Positions 1-9,894 of a stretch of 64,000 nt of DNA are shown piece after piece. A program made the position numbers and the translations under genes. Numbering within the stretch: the first letter of the stretch is position 1; each line of letters opens with the position of its first letter. The notes under the pieces are model-generated. The model did no database searches, had not been told where the DNA came from, and saw only the letters and a program-made list of their open reading frames with translations. This DNA comes from Umezawaea sp042738955. Its GTDB lineage: Bacteria; Actinomycetota; Actinomycetes; Mycobacteriales; Pseudonocardiaceae. The stretch is from the NCBI RefSeq assembly GCF_042738955.1, contig NZ_JBHYHC010000008.1, positions 62,001 through 126,000 of the forward strand. Reading direction: 5' to 3'.

Positions 1-1050
1 CGGACGCGTTCGTCGAAGGACGTCTCGACGAGTTGGCAGATCGACGCCTACCGCTTCGACATCCCGCTCATCACCCACCCGACCGACGCCATCGTGTCGC
101 CGGGCACGGCCGTGGCGGTTGGCGAACTGGGCGGCTTGGGCGTGCTCAACGCGGAGGGCCTCTGGGCCAGGCACGCCAACGTGGAGGAGGCCCTCTTCCG
201 CCTGGTCGAGGCCACGGAGGACACGGACGACCCCGGAGCCCCGGTCAAGGTCCTCCAGGAACTCCACTCCGCCCCGGTCCGCATCGACCTGGTGGCGGCC
301 GCCATCAAGGAGGTCCGCGACTCGGGCGTCACGGTGGCGGTCCGCGTCAGCCCCCAGCGAGCCGCTGAACTGACCCCGGACCTCCTCGCCGCGGGCGTGG
401 AGATCCTGGTCGTGCAGGGCACGATCATCTCCGCGGAACACGTCCTCCGCGACGGCGAACCGCTCAACCTCAAGTCGTTCATCGCCGACCTCGAGGTCCC
501 GGTGATCGCGGGCGGCGTGGGCGACTACCGCACGGCGATGCACCTGATGCGCACCGGCGCGGCAGGCGTCATCGTCGGCTACGGCTACACCCCCGGCGTC
601 ACCACGACGGACTCGGTGCTCGGCATCGGCGTCCCCATGGCGACGGCAATCGCCGACGCGGCAGCGGCAAGGCGCGACTACCTCGACGAGACCGGCGGCC
701 GCTACGTCCACGTCATCGCCGACGGCGGTGCCCTGACCAGCGGCGACATCGCGAAGTCCATCGCCTGCGGCGCGGACGCGGTCATGCTCGGCGAACCACT
801 GGCCTCCGCCACGGAAGCCCCCGGCCAGGGCCTCTACTGGACGGCAGCCTCGGCCCACCCGTCAGTCCCACGCAGCTTCGTCTCACCCGGCGTGGACCAG
901 GAAGTAGACCTCCGCACGCTCCTCTTCGGCCCGTCCGTGGACCCGCGCGGCGTCACCAACCTGTTCGGCTCCCTGCGCAGGGCAATGGCCAAGTCCGGCT
1001 ACTCGGACCTGAAGGAATTCCAAAAGGTCGGCCTCACCATCCGAGGCTAA
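1..1050 (+). CDS. guaB3: GuaB3 family IMP dehydrogenase/GMP reductase-like protein (5' truncated)
   Basis: The frame is open from base 1 and begins inside the protein (RTRSSKDVSTSWQIDAYRF), so the true start lies upstream; about 349 residues are visible out of a family length near 375. The sequence is the TIM-barrel typical of actinobacterial GuaB3: THPTDAIVSP, GGLGVLNAEGLWARH, VIAGGVGDYRTAMHLMRTGA and a C-terminal phosphate-binding stretch near GGALTSGDIAKSIACGADAVMLGEPLA. The IMPDH catalytic-loop cysteine motif of GuaB2 is not apparent. Family knowledge: GuaB3 proteins are IMPDH paralogues and at least some have been reported to act as GMP reductases, so the reaction direction is uncertain. 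In mycobacteria guaB3 adjoins choD, as it nearly does here, with guaA further downstream. A strong hairpin follows the stop codon. Confidence 0.92.
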   Translation, partial: RTRSSKDVSTSWQIDAYRFDIPLITHPTDAIVSPGTAVAVGELGGLGVLNAEGLWARHANVEEALFRLVEATEDTDDPGAPVKVLQELHSAPVRIDLVAAAIKEVRDSGVTVAVRVSPQRAAELTPDLLAAGVEILVVQGTIISAEHVLRDGEPLNLKSFIADLEVPVIAGGVGDYRTAMHLMRTGAAGVIVGYGYTPGVTTTDSVLGIGVPMATAIADAAAARRDYLDETGGRYVHVIADGGALTSGDIAKSIACGADAVMLGEPLASATEAPGQGLYWTAASAHPSVPRSFVSPGVDQEVDLRTLLFGPSVDPRGVTNLFGSLRRAMAKSGYSDLKEFQKVGLTIRG

Positions 1051-1086
1051 CGACAAGAATTTAAAAGAAGAATTTTTGAAAAGATA

Positions 1087-1133
1087 AAAGCAATGGGCAC
1101 CTTCCAAGCATCTCGGGAGGTGCCCATTGCTTT
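1087..1133. terminator. Intrinsic terminator hairpin after guaB3
   Basis: A perfect 16-bp stem (1087-1102 with 1118-1133; AAAGCAATGGGCACCT and its complement) encloses a 15-nt loop. It sits 36 bases after the guaB3 stop within an unusually AT-rich patch (1051-1090). A T-rich tail is weak on the plus strand, so Rho-independent function is inferred from stem strength and position. Confidence 0.75.
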
Positions 1134-1170
1134 GTCGACCACGTCGGCGCAGGCAGGGACTGGTTGGAAC

Positions 1171-1289
1171 GTGGCCGATTTTATTTGGGGGATTTGCCCC
1201 TTAAAATTGGAGATCGGGCAGGGCTTTGGGGCACTGCCTTTTGGCCCGATCAAGGGGCAAATCTAGGGGCTCCAAATCAAATCGGCCAC
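1171..1289. repeat. 119-bp hyphenated long palindrome in the guaB3-YCII gap
   Basis: The gap 1051-1447 has no gene. Besides the terminator it holds one long interrupted inverted repeat: 1171-1181 (GTGGCCGATTT) pairs with 1279-1289; 1183-1188 with 1272-1277; 1192-1202 (ATTTGCCCCTT) with 1252-1262; and 1212-1219 (GATCGGGC) with 1244-1251. It could fold into one long hairpin or cruciform. No target-site duplication is obvious and no internal coding frame is convincing. It may be a terminator for the YCII/GNAT operon arriving from the right, or a MITE-like remnant. Confidence 0.6.
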
Positions 1290-1447
1290 AGCGGGCTGGA
1301 AATCGAAGCCGCTGACCGACCAGGCTGGGACCGAGAGCCAGGGGTGACCCTGCTGGATCAAGGGTCGAGGGGTGGCCCCGCTGGACCAAGAGGCAAGGGC
1401 AAGGGGCCGCTGGTCACAGGCCAGCGACCCCACCAACCCCACAGGCC

Positions 1448-1876
1448 CTACTTCCGCTGCTCAGCCGCCCTCTTCCGCAGTTCCCCCTCAGCAGCCCTCA
1501 ACTCCGGCGTCAGGTTGTCCCCGAAGTCATCCGCCTCGAACACCTGCCGAATCTCGATCTCCGACTCGGCCCCATCCGGATTGGGCACCTGCCGAATCCA
1601 CTCCACGGCCTCTTCCCGAGACCCCACCTGAAGAATCCAAAACCCCGCGATGAGTTCCTTCGTCTCGGTGAACGGCCCATCGACGACAGTCGTCCCGGAA
1701 GCCGAGAACCGAACCTTCGCCCCCTTGGAACTGTCCCGCAGCCCTTCCCCGGCCACCAACACCCCGGCGTCCACGAGCTTCGCGTTGAATGCCCCCATCT
1801 CCGCCAACAACTGCTCGCTGGGCAGCACCCCGGCTTCAGTCTCGGGAGTCGCCTTGATCAACGCCATGAACCGCAT
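1448..1876 (-). CDS. YCII/DGPF-domain protein
   Basis: A 142-residue protein starting MRFMALIKATPETEAG with the signature TTVVDGPFTETKELIAGFWI, which marks the YCII-related DGPF family (dimeric ferredoxin-like fold, often beside ECF sigma factors). Its biochemical role is not established. The start ATG (1874-1876) is preceded by GGAGG at 1884-1888, and a longer upstream extension in the same frame is only the shadow of the neighbouring acetyltransferase. Its ATG shares one base with the upstream gene's TGA, so the two are translationally coupled. Confidence 0.85.
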   Translation of the reverse strand: MRFMALIKATPETEAGVLPSEQLLAEMGAFNAKLVDAGVLVAGEGLRDSSKGAKVRFSASGTTVVDGPFTETKELIAGFWILQVGSREEAVEWIRQVPNPDGAESEIEIRQVFEADDFGDNLTPELRAAEGELRKRAAEQRK

Positions 1877-2421
1877 CAGTGATCCTCCAAGTCGGTAGCA
1901 AGAACCGCCCACAACTGCTCGTCGTACCGAGCACCCTCGAAGAGCCACGCCCCCCGGAGCACCCCTTCCAGCACCATCCCCAACCGCGCCGCCACCGCCG
2001 CGCTCCGCGCGTTGTCGGCCCGGCACCGCCACTCCACCCGGTGCATCCCACGCACCCGAACCGCCCACTCGACGAGCACTCGGCACGCAGGCGTCACCAG
2101 CCCACGCCCCTCAGCCGCGGGCTCCACCCAGCACCCCACCTCGCACACCCCCGACCCAACGTCGAAGGCCACGAACATCACCCCACCGACCAGCACCCCG
2201 TCGAGCCAGATCCCCAACAGCCGTCCGCTGTCCGCGGCCACCCGCTGGGCATACCGCTCCAGGATCACCTCGGCGGGATCGGACGCGAACGCCGACCCGA
2301 CCCACGGCCGGATGTGCTCCCGAGCCCGTTCCAGGTGCTCGGCGAACTCGGGCGCGTTCCACGGCTCCAACGGTCGGAGCAGGGCGTCATCACGCAGGGG
2401 GAGGGAGAACATGGTGGCCAC
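1876..2421 (-). CDS. GNAT family N-acetyltransferase (RimJ/RimL type)
   Basis: 181 residues. The central EGRGLVTPACRVLVEWA stretch is the acetyl-CoA pyrophosphate-binding motif A of GNAT enzymes, followed by VEWRCRADNARSAAVAARLGM, the usual RimJ-like motif B (N-S-A-x-x-x-x-x-x-G). These enzymes acetylate protein N-termini or small amines; the substrate cannot be read from sequence. The GTG start at 2421 has GAGGT six bases upstream; an ATG three codons in (2412) is the alternative. It is the first gene of a two-gene operon with the YCII protein. Confidence 0.85.
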   Translation of the reverse strand: MATMFSLPLRDDALLRPLEPWNAPEFAEHLERAREHIRPWVGSAFASDPAEVILERYAQRVAADSGRLLGIWLDGVLVGGVMFVAFDVGSGVCEVGCWVEPAAEGRGLVTPACRVLVEWAVRVRGMHRVEWRCRADNARSAAVAARLGMVLEGVLRGAWLFEGARYDEQLWAVLATDLEDH

Positions 2422-2542
2422 ATGTCTACCTCATGACCGCCTAGCAGGTCCCCCCGAAACCCCACGCCCCCGCTAGATGATCTTGGACAACCCCTCCCTC
2501 GGTAGAGTGAAACCTCCGAGAAGCGAACCGAGGAAGGGCTAC

Positions 2543-2791
2543 GTGGACGACCTGGTCGAGCTGGGACTGGCCGATACCGACACCGACGACACCGACACCA
2601 CCGACGCGGACACCGACGCGGAGGTCGAGCCGACCGCCACCCCGTCGGCGATAGACAGCCGCGCGGGCTTCGCCGGATCGGTGGTCGCGCTGGTCGTAGC
2701 CGCCGTGGCCGGTGTGGCGCTCCTGGCGTGGCTGGTCCTCTTCTGGCTGGCCCCGCCGATCCTGGCCTGGTTGGACGCGCACGGGGTCTGA
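2543..2791 (+). CDS. Small single-pass membrane protein, acidic Asp/Thr-rich N-terminus
   Basis: 82 residues from a GTG at 2543, preceded by AGGAAGG at 2531-2537; an in-frame ATG at 2477 would add 22 residues but lacks a ribosome-binding site. An acidic region (LADTDTDDTDTTDADTDAEVE) precedes one hydrophobic helix of about 30 residues (AGFAGSVVALVVAAVAGVALLAWLVLFWLAPPIL) and a short tail. Family not recognised. It is transcribed toward the ChoD-like gene 49 bases downstream and may share its message. Confidence 0.65.
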   Translation: MDDLVELGLADTDTDDTDTTDADTDAEVEPTATPSAIDSRAGFAGSVVALVVAAVAGVALLAWLVLFWLAPPILAWLDAHGV

Positions 2792-2840
2792 ACCGGTTCG
2801 GATCTAGGCGTTACCGGAAGTAACCCCTACTCTCGGCTCC

Positions 2841-4574
2841 ATGGGTGAACTCACCGGTAACAACGTGGACTTCGACGTCGTCGTGGTCGGCTCGGGGTTC
2901 GGCGGCAGCGTCGCGGCGCTGCGGCTGACCGAGAAGGGTTACCGGGTCGCCGTCGTCGAGGCGGGCCGGAGGTTCGCCGACGACGAGTTCGCCGAGACGT
3001 CGTGGGACCTGCGCAAGTACCTCTGGGCGCCGAAGCTGGGCTGCTTCGGCATCCAGCGCATCCACCTGCTGCGCAACGTCATGGTGCTCGCTGGCGCGGG
3101 TGTCGGCGGCGGGTCGCTGGTCTACGCGAACACGCTGTACCGGCCGTTGAAGCCGTTCTTCGCGGACCGCCAGTGGGCGCACATCACCGACTGGGAGGCC
3201 GAGCTCTCGCCGTTCTACGACCAGGCGAGCCGGATGCTGGGCGTGGTCACCAACCCGACCACGACCCCGGCCGACGTGGTGATGAAGCAGGTCGCGGCCG
3301 ACATGGGCGTGGCCGACAGCTACCACCCGACCCCCGTCGGCGTCTTCTTCGGCGAGCCGGGGACAAAAGCCTCCGACCCGTACTTCGGCGGCGCGGGCCC
3401 GGACCGGACCGGCTGCACGGAGTGCGGCAGCTGCATGTCCGGCTGCCGGGTCGGGGCGAAGAACACCCTGGTCAAGAACTACCTGCACCTGGCGGAACGC
3501 GGTGGCGCGAAGGTGCTGCCGCTGACCACCGTGACCAGCCTCCGCGAGACCGGGAACGGCTGGGAGATCCGCACCGAGCGCACCGGGTCCACCCTCCGCA
3601 AGAACCGCCGCACGCTCACCGCGACCAGGGTCGTCCTGGCCGCGGGCACCTGGGGCACCCAGCAGCTCCTGCACCGGATGCGCGCCGACGGCACCCTGCC
3701 CGCGCTGTCGCCGAAGCTGGGCGAGCTGACCCGCACGAACTCGGAGTCGATCGTCGGCGCGGCCCGGCAGACCGTCGACCCGGACCGCGACTTCACCAGC
3801 GGCGTGGCGATCACGTCGTCGTTCCACCCGGACGCGATCACCCACATCGAGCCCTGCCGGTACGGCAAGGGCAGCAACGTCATGGGGATGCTCCAGACCC
3901 TGGCCACCGACGGCGAGTCCAGCACCCCGCGCTTCCTCCAGTTCCTCGGCCAGGCCGTCCGCCACCCGCGCCGGCTGCTGCGGCTGCTGTCGGTCAAGCA
4001 GTGGAGCGAGCGGACGCTGATCCTGCTGGTCATGCAGAGCCTGGACAACTCGATCACCACGTTCGCCAAGCGCGGCCTGTTCGGGCGGCACAAGCTCAGC
4101 TCCCGCCAGGGCCACGGCGAGCCGAACCCGACGTTCATCCCGGCGGGCCACCGGGCGAACGTGCTGACCGCCGAGCACATCGGCGGCATCCCCGGCGGCA
4201 CCTGGGGCGAGCTGGCGGGCATCCCGCTGACCGCGCACTTCATCGGCGGCTGCCCGATCGGCGAGGACGCCGAGCACGGCGTCATCGACCCCTACCACCG
4301 CGTGCACAACTACCCCGGCCTGTCGATCGTCGACGGGGCGGCGATCTCGGCGAACCTCGGCGTCAACCCGTCGCTGACCATCACCGCGCAGGCCGAGCGC
4401 GCGTTCTCGCTGTGGCCCAACAAGGGCGAGGCCGACGGGCGGCCGGAGCAGGGCGCGGGCTACCGGCGGGTCGCGCCCGTCGCGCCGCTCAAGCCCGCCG
4501 TCCCCGCGTCCGCGCCCGGCGCGCTGAGGCTGCCGATCGTGGAGATCAGAGCCGGATCCCCGTCAGCACCATGA
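2841..4574 (+). CDS. choD: GMC-family FAD oxidoreductase, ChoD-like
   Basis: 577 residues, the length I recall for mycobacterial ChoD (Rv3409c, about 578). The ADP-binding GSGFGG lies at residues 17-22, followed by KGYRVAVVEAG; the C-terminal GMC motif reads IVDGAAISANLGVNPSLTITAQAERA. A cysteine cluster Cys192-x2-Cys195-x2-Cys198-x3-Cys202 (TGCTECGSCMSGCR) looks like an iron-sulfur motif and is shared by this subfamily. The M. tuberculosis protein was named cholesterol oxidase, but steroid specificity of the subfamily is debated. Proximity to guaB3 and guaA matches the mycobacterial order. The 3' end overlaps the convergent aldehyde dehydrogenase by 29 bases. Confidence 0.85.
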   Translation: MGELTGNNVDFDVVVVGSGFGGSVAALRLTEKGYRVAVVEAGRRFADDEFAETSWDLRKYLWAPKLGCFGIQRIHLLRNVMVLAGAGVGGGSLVYANTLYRPLKPFFADRQWAHITDWEAELSPFYDQASRMLGVVTNPTTTPADVVMKQVAADMGVADSYHPTPVGVFFGEPGTKASDPYFGGAGPDRTGCTECGSCMSGCRVGAKNTLVKNYLHLAERGGAKVLPLTTVTSLRETGNGWEIRTERTGSTLRKNRRTLTATRVVLAAGTWGTQQLLHRMRADGTLPALSPKLGELTRTNSESIVGAARQTVDPDRDFTSGVAITSSFHPDAITHIEPCRYGKGSNVMGMLQTLATDGESSTPRFLQFLGQAVRHPRRLLRLLSVKQWSERTLILLVMQSLDNSITTFAKRGLFGRHKLSSRQGHGEPNPTFIPAGHRANVLTAEHIGGIPGGTWGELAGIPLTAHFIGGCPIGEDAEHGVIDPYHRVHNYPGLSIVDGAAISANLGVNPSLTITAQAERAFSLWPNKGEADGRPEQGAGYRRVAPVAPLKPAVPASAPGALRLPIVEIRAGSPSAP

Positions 4575-5991
4575 CGCGCTCCTCGGTGAAGTCCTCCATC
4601 GCCGACCGCACGCCTTCGCGGCCGGTGCCGGAGCCCTTCACACCGCCGTACGGCATCTGGTCCGCCCGGTAGGACGGCACGTCGCCGACGATCACGCCGC
4701 CGACCTCCAGTTCCGCCGCCGCGGCGAACGCCACCTGCACGTCACGGGTGAACACCCCGGCCTGCAACCCGTACTCGGTGTCGTTGGCCTGGACGAAGGC
4801 CTCCTCGACGCTGTCCACCACGGACACCGCGAGCACCGGCCCGAAGACCTCCTGCTTCCACACCGACGAGTCCGCCGGGACGCCCTCCAGCACGGTCGGC
4901 TCGACGGTCGTGCCCGACTGGCCGCCGCCGACGTGGAGCTTCGCTCCCGACGAGACCGCCTCGTCGATCCACTCCTTCACCCGGACCGCGTTGTCGAGGT
5001 CGATCAGCGGTCCCACCTCGACCTCGGGGTCGTGCGGGTCGCCGGTCCGCAACGCCCCCACGGCCGCCACGAGCTTGGGCACGAACGCGTCGGCCACGTC
5101 GCGGTGCACGATCACCCGCTGCACGGCGATGCACGACTGGCCCGCCTGGTAGTTGCCGAAGGTCGCGATCCGCGAGGCCGCGTAGTCCAGGTCGGTCCAG
5201 TCCGCGCACACGATCGCCGCGCTGTTGCTGCCCAGTTCCATCACCACGTGCTTGCGCGGCGCGGAGTCCATCAGCGACCAGCCGACCCCGGTCGACCCGG
5301 TGAACGAGATCACCGGCAGCCGAGGGTCCTCGACCAGCGTCGCCATGTCCCCGCCGCGCACCGGCAGCACCGAGAACGCGCCGTCCGGCAGGTCCGTCTC
5401 GGCGAGCAGCTCACCCAGCAGCAGCGCCGACAGCGGGGTCGCCGAGGCGGGCTTCACGATCACCGGCGCGCCGACGGCCAGCGCCGGGGCGACCTTGTGC
5501 GCCACCAGGTTCAGCGGGAAGTTGAACGGGGCCACGGCCAGCACCGGCCCGCGGGGGACGCGGCGGACCAGGGCCATCCGGCCCGCGCCGTTGGCGTCGG
5601 TGTCCAGCCGTTGGAGGTCGCCGTCGAACCGGCGGGCCTCCTCGGCGGCGAACTTGAACACGCTGACGGCCCGCCGGACCTCGATCTCGGCCCACTTGAG
5701 GGGCTTGCCGTTCTCGGCGGTGATCGTCTCGGCGATCTCCTCCTCGCGCTCGGCCAACGCCCTGGACACGTGCTCCAGCGCCGCCGCCCGCACGTGCGCG
5801 GGGGTCTGGCGGAACTCCTTGGCCACGGCCGCGGCCGCGGCTATCGCGCGCTCGACCTGCTCTGGGCCGGGCACGGCGACCGTGGCCACCTCCGTCCCGT
5901 CGTACGGGTGGTGCACGGTGATCTCCCGCGCGCCCTGTTCCGGGCGGCCTGCGATCCAGCAGGGCCGGGGTTGAGGAGTGATCGCGTCCAT
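4546..5991 (-). CDS. NAD(P)-dependent aldehyde dehydrogenase
   Basis: 481 residues, normal for the ALDH superfamily. The active site is intact: Asn157 in APFNFPL, the general base Glu252 in VMELGSN, and the nucleophile Cys287 in AGQSCIA; the Rossmann turn is FTGSTGVG. It oxidises an aldehyde to an acid or acyl product using NAD(P); succinate-semialdehyde, lactaldehyde and related substrates are all possible. ATG start at 5991. The phosphotransferase gene ends four bases upstream, so the two form an operon, while the 3' end overlaps choD head-to-head. Confidence 0.9.
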   Translation of the reverse strand: MDAITPQPRPCWIAGRPEQGAREITVHHPYDGTEVATVAVPGPEQVERAIAAAAAVAKEFRQTPAHVRAAALEHVSRALAEREEEIAETITAENGKPLKWAEIEVRRAVSVFKFAAEEARRFDGDLQRLDTDANGAGRMALVRRVPRGPVLAVAPFNFPLNLVAHKVAPALAVGAPVIVKPASATPLSALLLGELLAETDLPDGAFSVLPVRGGDMATLVEDPRLPVISFTGSTGVGWSLMDSAPRKHVVMELGSNSAAIVCADWTDLDYAASRIATFGNYQAGQSCIAVQRVIVHRDVADAFVPKLVAAVGALRTGDPHDPEVEVGPLIDLDNAVRVKEWIDEAVSSGAKLHVGGGQSGTTVEPTVLEGVPADSSVWKQEVFGPVLAVSVVDSVEEAFVQANDTEYGLQAGVFTRDVQVAFAAAAELEVGGVIVGDVPSYRADQMPYGGVKGSGTGREGVRSAMEDFTEERVMVLTGIRL

Positions 5992-5995
5992 GGCG

Positions 5996-6721
5996 TCAAC
6001 GGTATGCCAGCGCGGCTCGACCGGCTCGGATGTGCTCGACGTGCGACAGGTAGTACTCGTCGTGCTTCTCCGCGCGCTGGACGTGGAACGCCGGGTTCTC
6101 CCTGATGGTGCGCACCATGTCCGCCAACCGGGTCAGCACGTGGTCGGTGATGCCTTCACTCGGACAGCCGTACGCCGAGCAGAACAGCTCGGCCCGCTCC
6201 CACCGCGATTCCGGCGTGCCCCACTCGGGTGAGAACGGTGCCAGGCAGTAGACCGCGTAGGCCACGTCCCACCAGCGCGGCGCGGGGTGGGCGGTGTCCC
6301 AGTCGATCACGCCCACCGGCAGCCCGGCCGCGAACACCACGTTGTACGGGGCCAGGTCGCCGTGGCAGACGACCTCCGCGGGCTCCAACGTCGGGAGCTG
6401 CCAGCCCGAAGCGTCCACCAGCGGGACGGACGCGTCGTGCAGCGCGCGCATCATCCGGGCGTACGCGACCAGCGCCTCCTCGGACCGCAGGGCCTCGCCG
6501 AGCGGCGGGTGGCCAACCTCACCCGGCAGGTACCCCAGCACCTCCCGGCCCTCGGGGTCGATCCCGTGCACCTCCGGCGTGAAGCCCAGTGGTGCCAAGC
6601 GCCGCAACAACTCGTGCACCCGCGGAGCCCACGGCCCGGCCGGTCGGCGGACCGTCGAACCGACCCGCACCACCTCGTTGAGACCGCCTCCGGTCAGGAG
6701 TTCTTCGTTCACGTCTGACAT
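5996..6721 (-). CDS. Aminoglycoside phosphotransferase-family kinase
   Basis: 241 residues. VCHGDLAPYNVVF carries the catalytic HGDxxxxN motif of the APH/choline-kinase fold and VGVIDWDTAHP the metal-binding IDWD motif. Substrates in this family include aminoglycosides, macrolides, choline and homoserine; no resistance subfamily is recognisable. The start is ATG at 6721 or GTG at 6712; the latter is better spaced from AAGG. The gene faces guaA with only nine bases between starts, so both must use promoters inside each other or make nearly leaderless messages. The ALDH gene follows directly. Confidence 0.85.
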   Translation of the reverse strand: MSDVNEELLTGGGLNEVVRVGSTVRRPAGPWAPRVHELLRRLAPLGFTPEVHGIDPEGREVLGYLPGEVGHPPLGEALRSEEALVAYARMMRALHDASVPLVDASGWQLPTLEPAEVVCHGDLAPYNVVFAAGLPVGVIDWDTAHPAPRWWDVAYAVYCLAPFSPEWGTPESRWERAELFCSAYGCPSEGITDHVLTRLADMVRTIRENPAFHVQRAEKHDEYYLSHVEHIRAGRAALAYR

Positions 6722-6730
6722 CCTTGCCCC

Positions 6731-8290
<1,560 letters not shown>

Positions 8291-8306
8291 GACTCCCCTG
8301 AACGAC

Positions 8307-8342
8307 ACGAAGGCCGTGACCCCGAGGGGTCACGGCCTTCGT
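8307..8342 (+). terminator. Terminator of guaA
   Basis: A 16-17 bp near-perfect GC-rich stem (8307-8323 with 8326-8342, CGAAGGCCGTGACCCC and its complement) starts 17 bases after the guaA stop. It also lies just beyond the 3' end of the convergent small membrane gene and could serve both. Confidence 0.85.
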
Positions 8343-8358
8343 CGTGAGTGGGTGGCGA

Positions 8359-8565
8359 CTAGCGCCTGCCGCGGAGCACCGATCCGGCCAGCAGGCCCAG
8401 GCCGATGACGATCGCGCCACCGGCGACCACCCACCGCAGGTCCAGGAAGTCGGGCCAGTACTGGCCGCCGGTCAGCGCGAACGCCGACGCCATCAGGGCC
8501 CCGATGCCGAACACGAACGCCACGATGTCGAAACCGCTCCGCGGCTCCGTCTCCCGGTCAGCCAC
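8359..8565 (-). CDS. Small two-helix membrane protein coupled to the PspC/LiaF gene
   Basis: 68 residues with two hydrophobic segments (about residues 13-32 and 43-62) separated by QYWPDFLDLRW, ending in basic RGRR. Family not recognised beyond resembling small Pspc-module companions of actinobacteria. Its GTG start (8565) overlaps the last eight bases of the upstream LiaF-like gene, implying translational coupling and a role with that module. Confidence 0.75.
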   Translation of the reverse strand: MADRETEPRSGFDIVAFVFGIGALMASAFALTGGQYWPDFLDLRWVVAGGAIVIGLGLLAGSVLRGRR

Positions 8566-9787
8566 GGTTGACCACGACCTCTCCCAGTCCGGTGTGCGCG
8601 TTGAGCACGATCTTGAGGCCTCCGGGGAGCTTGTCCTCGCCCTCGGAGGTGAAGTCGAACGCGGGCGCCCGGCCGTCGCTCTGCTTGCCGAGGCACTGCA
8701 CGGACCCGACCTCGGCCTCGCAGCGCACGTCCACGTCGGCGTTCTTCGGCACGGTCACCTGCACGGTGCCGACGCCCGCGTAGACCTCGGTCTCCACGGT
8801 GCCGGAGTTCGGCAGCGCGGTCAGGTCCAGGTCGAGGGTTCCCGCCCTGGTGTCGTACTTCCGCTGCACGTCCGCGATGGTCGCGGGCTTGTCGCTGAAG
8901 TCGCCGAGCCGGTCGCTGTCGCCGAACCCGCCGAAGTTCACCATCGTGGCGAACACCGCGACGGCGCCCAGCGGGATGACCAGGCCGATCAGTCCGCGAC
9001 CGCCGCGGGTGAACGCGCCGACCAGCAGGCCGAGGCCCATCACGCCGACCACGAGGCCGAGCGTGTGCAACGGCGTGAGCCAGTTGTCGTAGGGGCCCGC
9101 GATCACCGATCCGGCCACGACCAGCAGCACCGCGCCGAGCGTGATGCCGGTGACCGGCGACTTGCGCCTGCGCCGCCGCACGGGCGGGGGCTCGGGCGAC
9201 TTGACCACGGGCTGGCCGGGTTCCGGCAGGTCCCACGCGAACGGCGCGGCGCCCAGCGGGTCCCACGCGGGCGGGGTGTCGGCGGTCTTCTCCTGGCCTT
9301 GGCCCATGTCGGTCACCTGATCCGTGGCGAAAGCGGTCGTGGTCGTCGGGGCGGGTCGGTTGAGCGCGCCGCGTTCGCGGTGCAGCAGGAAGATCGCTCC
9401 GACGGACAGCAGCACCCCGGCCACCATCGTGAAACCGCCGTCGAAGAAGAACCCGGTCGCCGGGAACACCGCGAGGCACAGCAGCACCGTCAGCGGGATC
9501 GGCGTGGAGCTGCGCCCCCTGCCGATCAGCGCCTCGACGGGCGACACCTCGTCGTCCTCCTGCGCCAGCCCCAGCCAGCCCAGCAGGTAGATGAACACGC
9601 CGGCACCGTTGCACAACGCCATCGCGACGAAAGCGACCCGCACGATCACGGGGTCGATCCGGTACCGCTCCGCGATGCCCTCGGCCACACCGGCGATCTT
9701 GCGCCCGCGGTGCGGCCGTCTGGGCCTGCTGGCCCAGAAGTCCTTCAACGTCTCTTCGACGTTGGCTGCTGTCAGGTTCCCACTCAC
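8558..9787 (-). CDS. PspC-domain protein with LiaF-like C-terminal domain
   Basis: About 409 residues. An N-terminal PspC domain (GRKIAGVAEGIAERYRIDPVIVRVAFVAMALCNGAGVFIYLLGWLGLA) is followed by several hydrophobic helices, and the C-terminus (TVETEVYAGVGTVQVTVPKNADVDVRCEAEVGSVQC) resembles the beta-helical LiaF/cell-wall-active-antibiotic-response domain. LiaF proteins restrain partner histidine kinases during envelope stress. The GTG at 9787 (MSGNLTAANVEETLKDFW) is chosen over an upstream in-frame start because the protein then begins with the usual regulator-like N-terminus. The divergent PspC kinase begins 107 bases away. Confidence 0.85.
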   Translation of the reverse strand: MSGNLTAANVEETLKDFWASRPRRPHRGRKIAGVAEGIAERYRIDPVIVRVAFVAMALCNGAGVFIYLLGWLGLAQEDDEVSPVEALIGRGRSSTPIPLTVLLCLAVFPATGFFFDGGFTMVAGVLLSVGAIFLLHRERGALNRPAPTTTTAFATDQVTDMGQGQEKTADTPPAWDPLGAAPFAWDLPEPGQPVVKSPEPPPVRRRRRKSPVTGITLGAVLLVVAGSVIAGPYDNWLTPLHTLGLVVGVMGLGLLVGAFTRGGRGLIGLVIPLGAVAVFATMVNFGGFGDSDRLGDFSDKPATIADVQRKYDTRAGTLDLDLTALPNSGTVETEVYAGVGTVQVTVPKNADVDVRCEAEVGSVQCLGKQSDGRAPAFDFTSEGEDKLPGGLKIVLNAHTGLGEVVVNRG

Positions 9788-9894
9788 ATCACCGAGTTTG
9801 GGGTGTAGCACCGCCTCGCACATCGGGGGAGCACCCTGAACACTGACTCGGGTGGAACCCTGATGACCCGCATCCGGGGGCGTGTGACGATCGA

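Noticed and set aside
1171..1289. Insertion sequence
   Set aside because: No transposase frame and no target duplication found.
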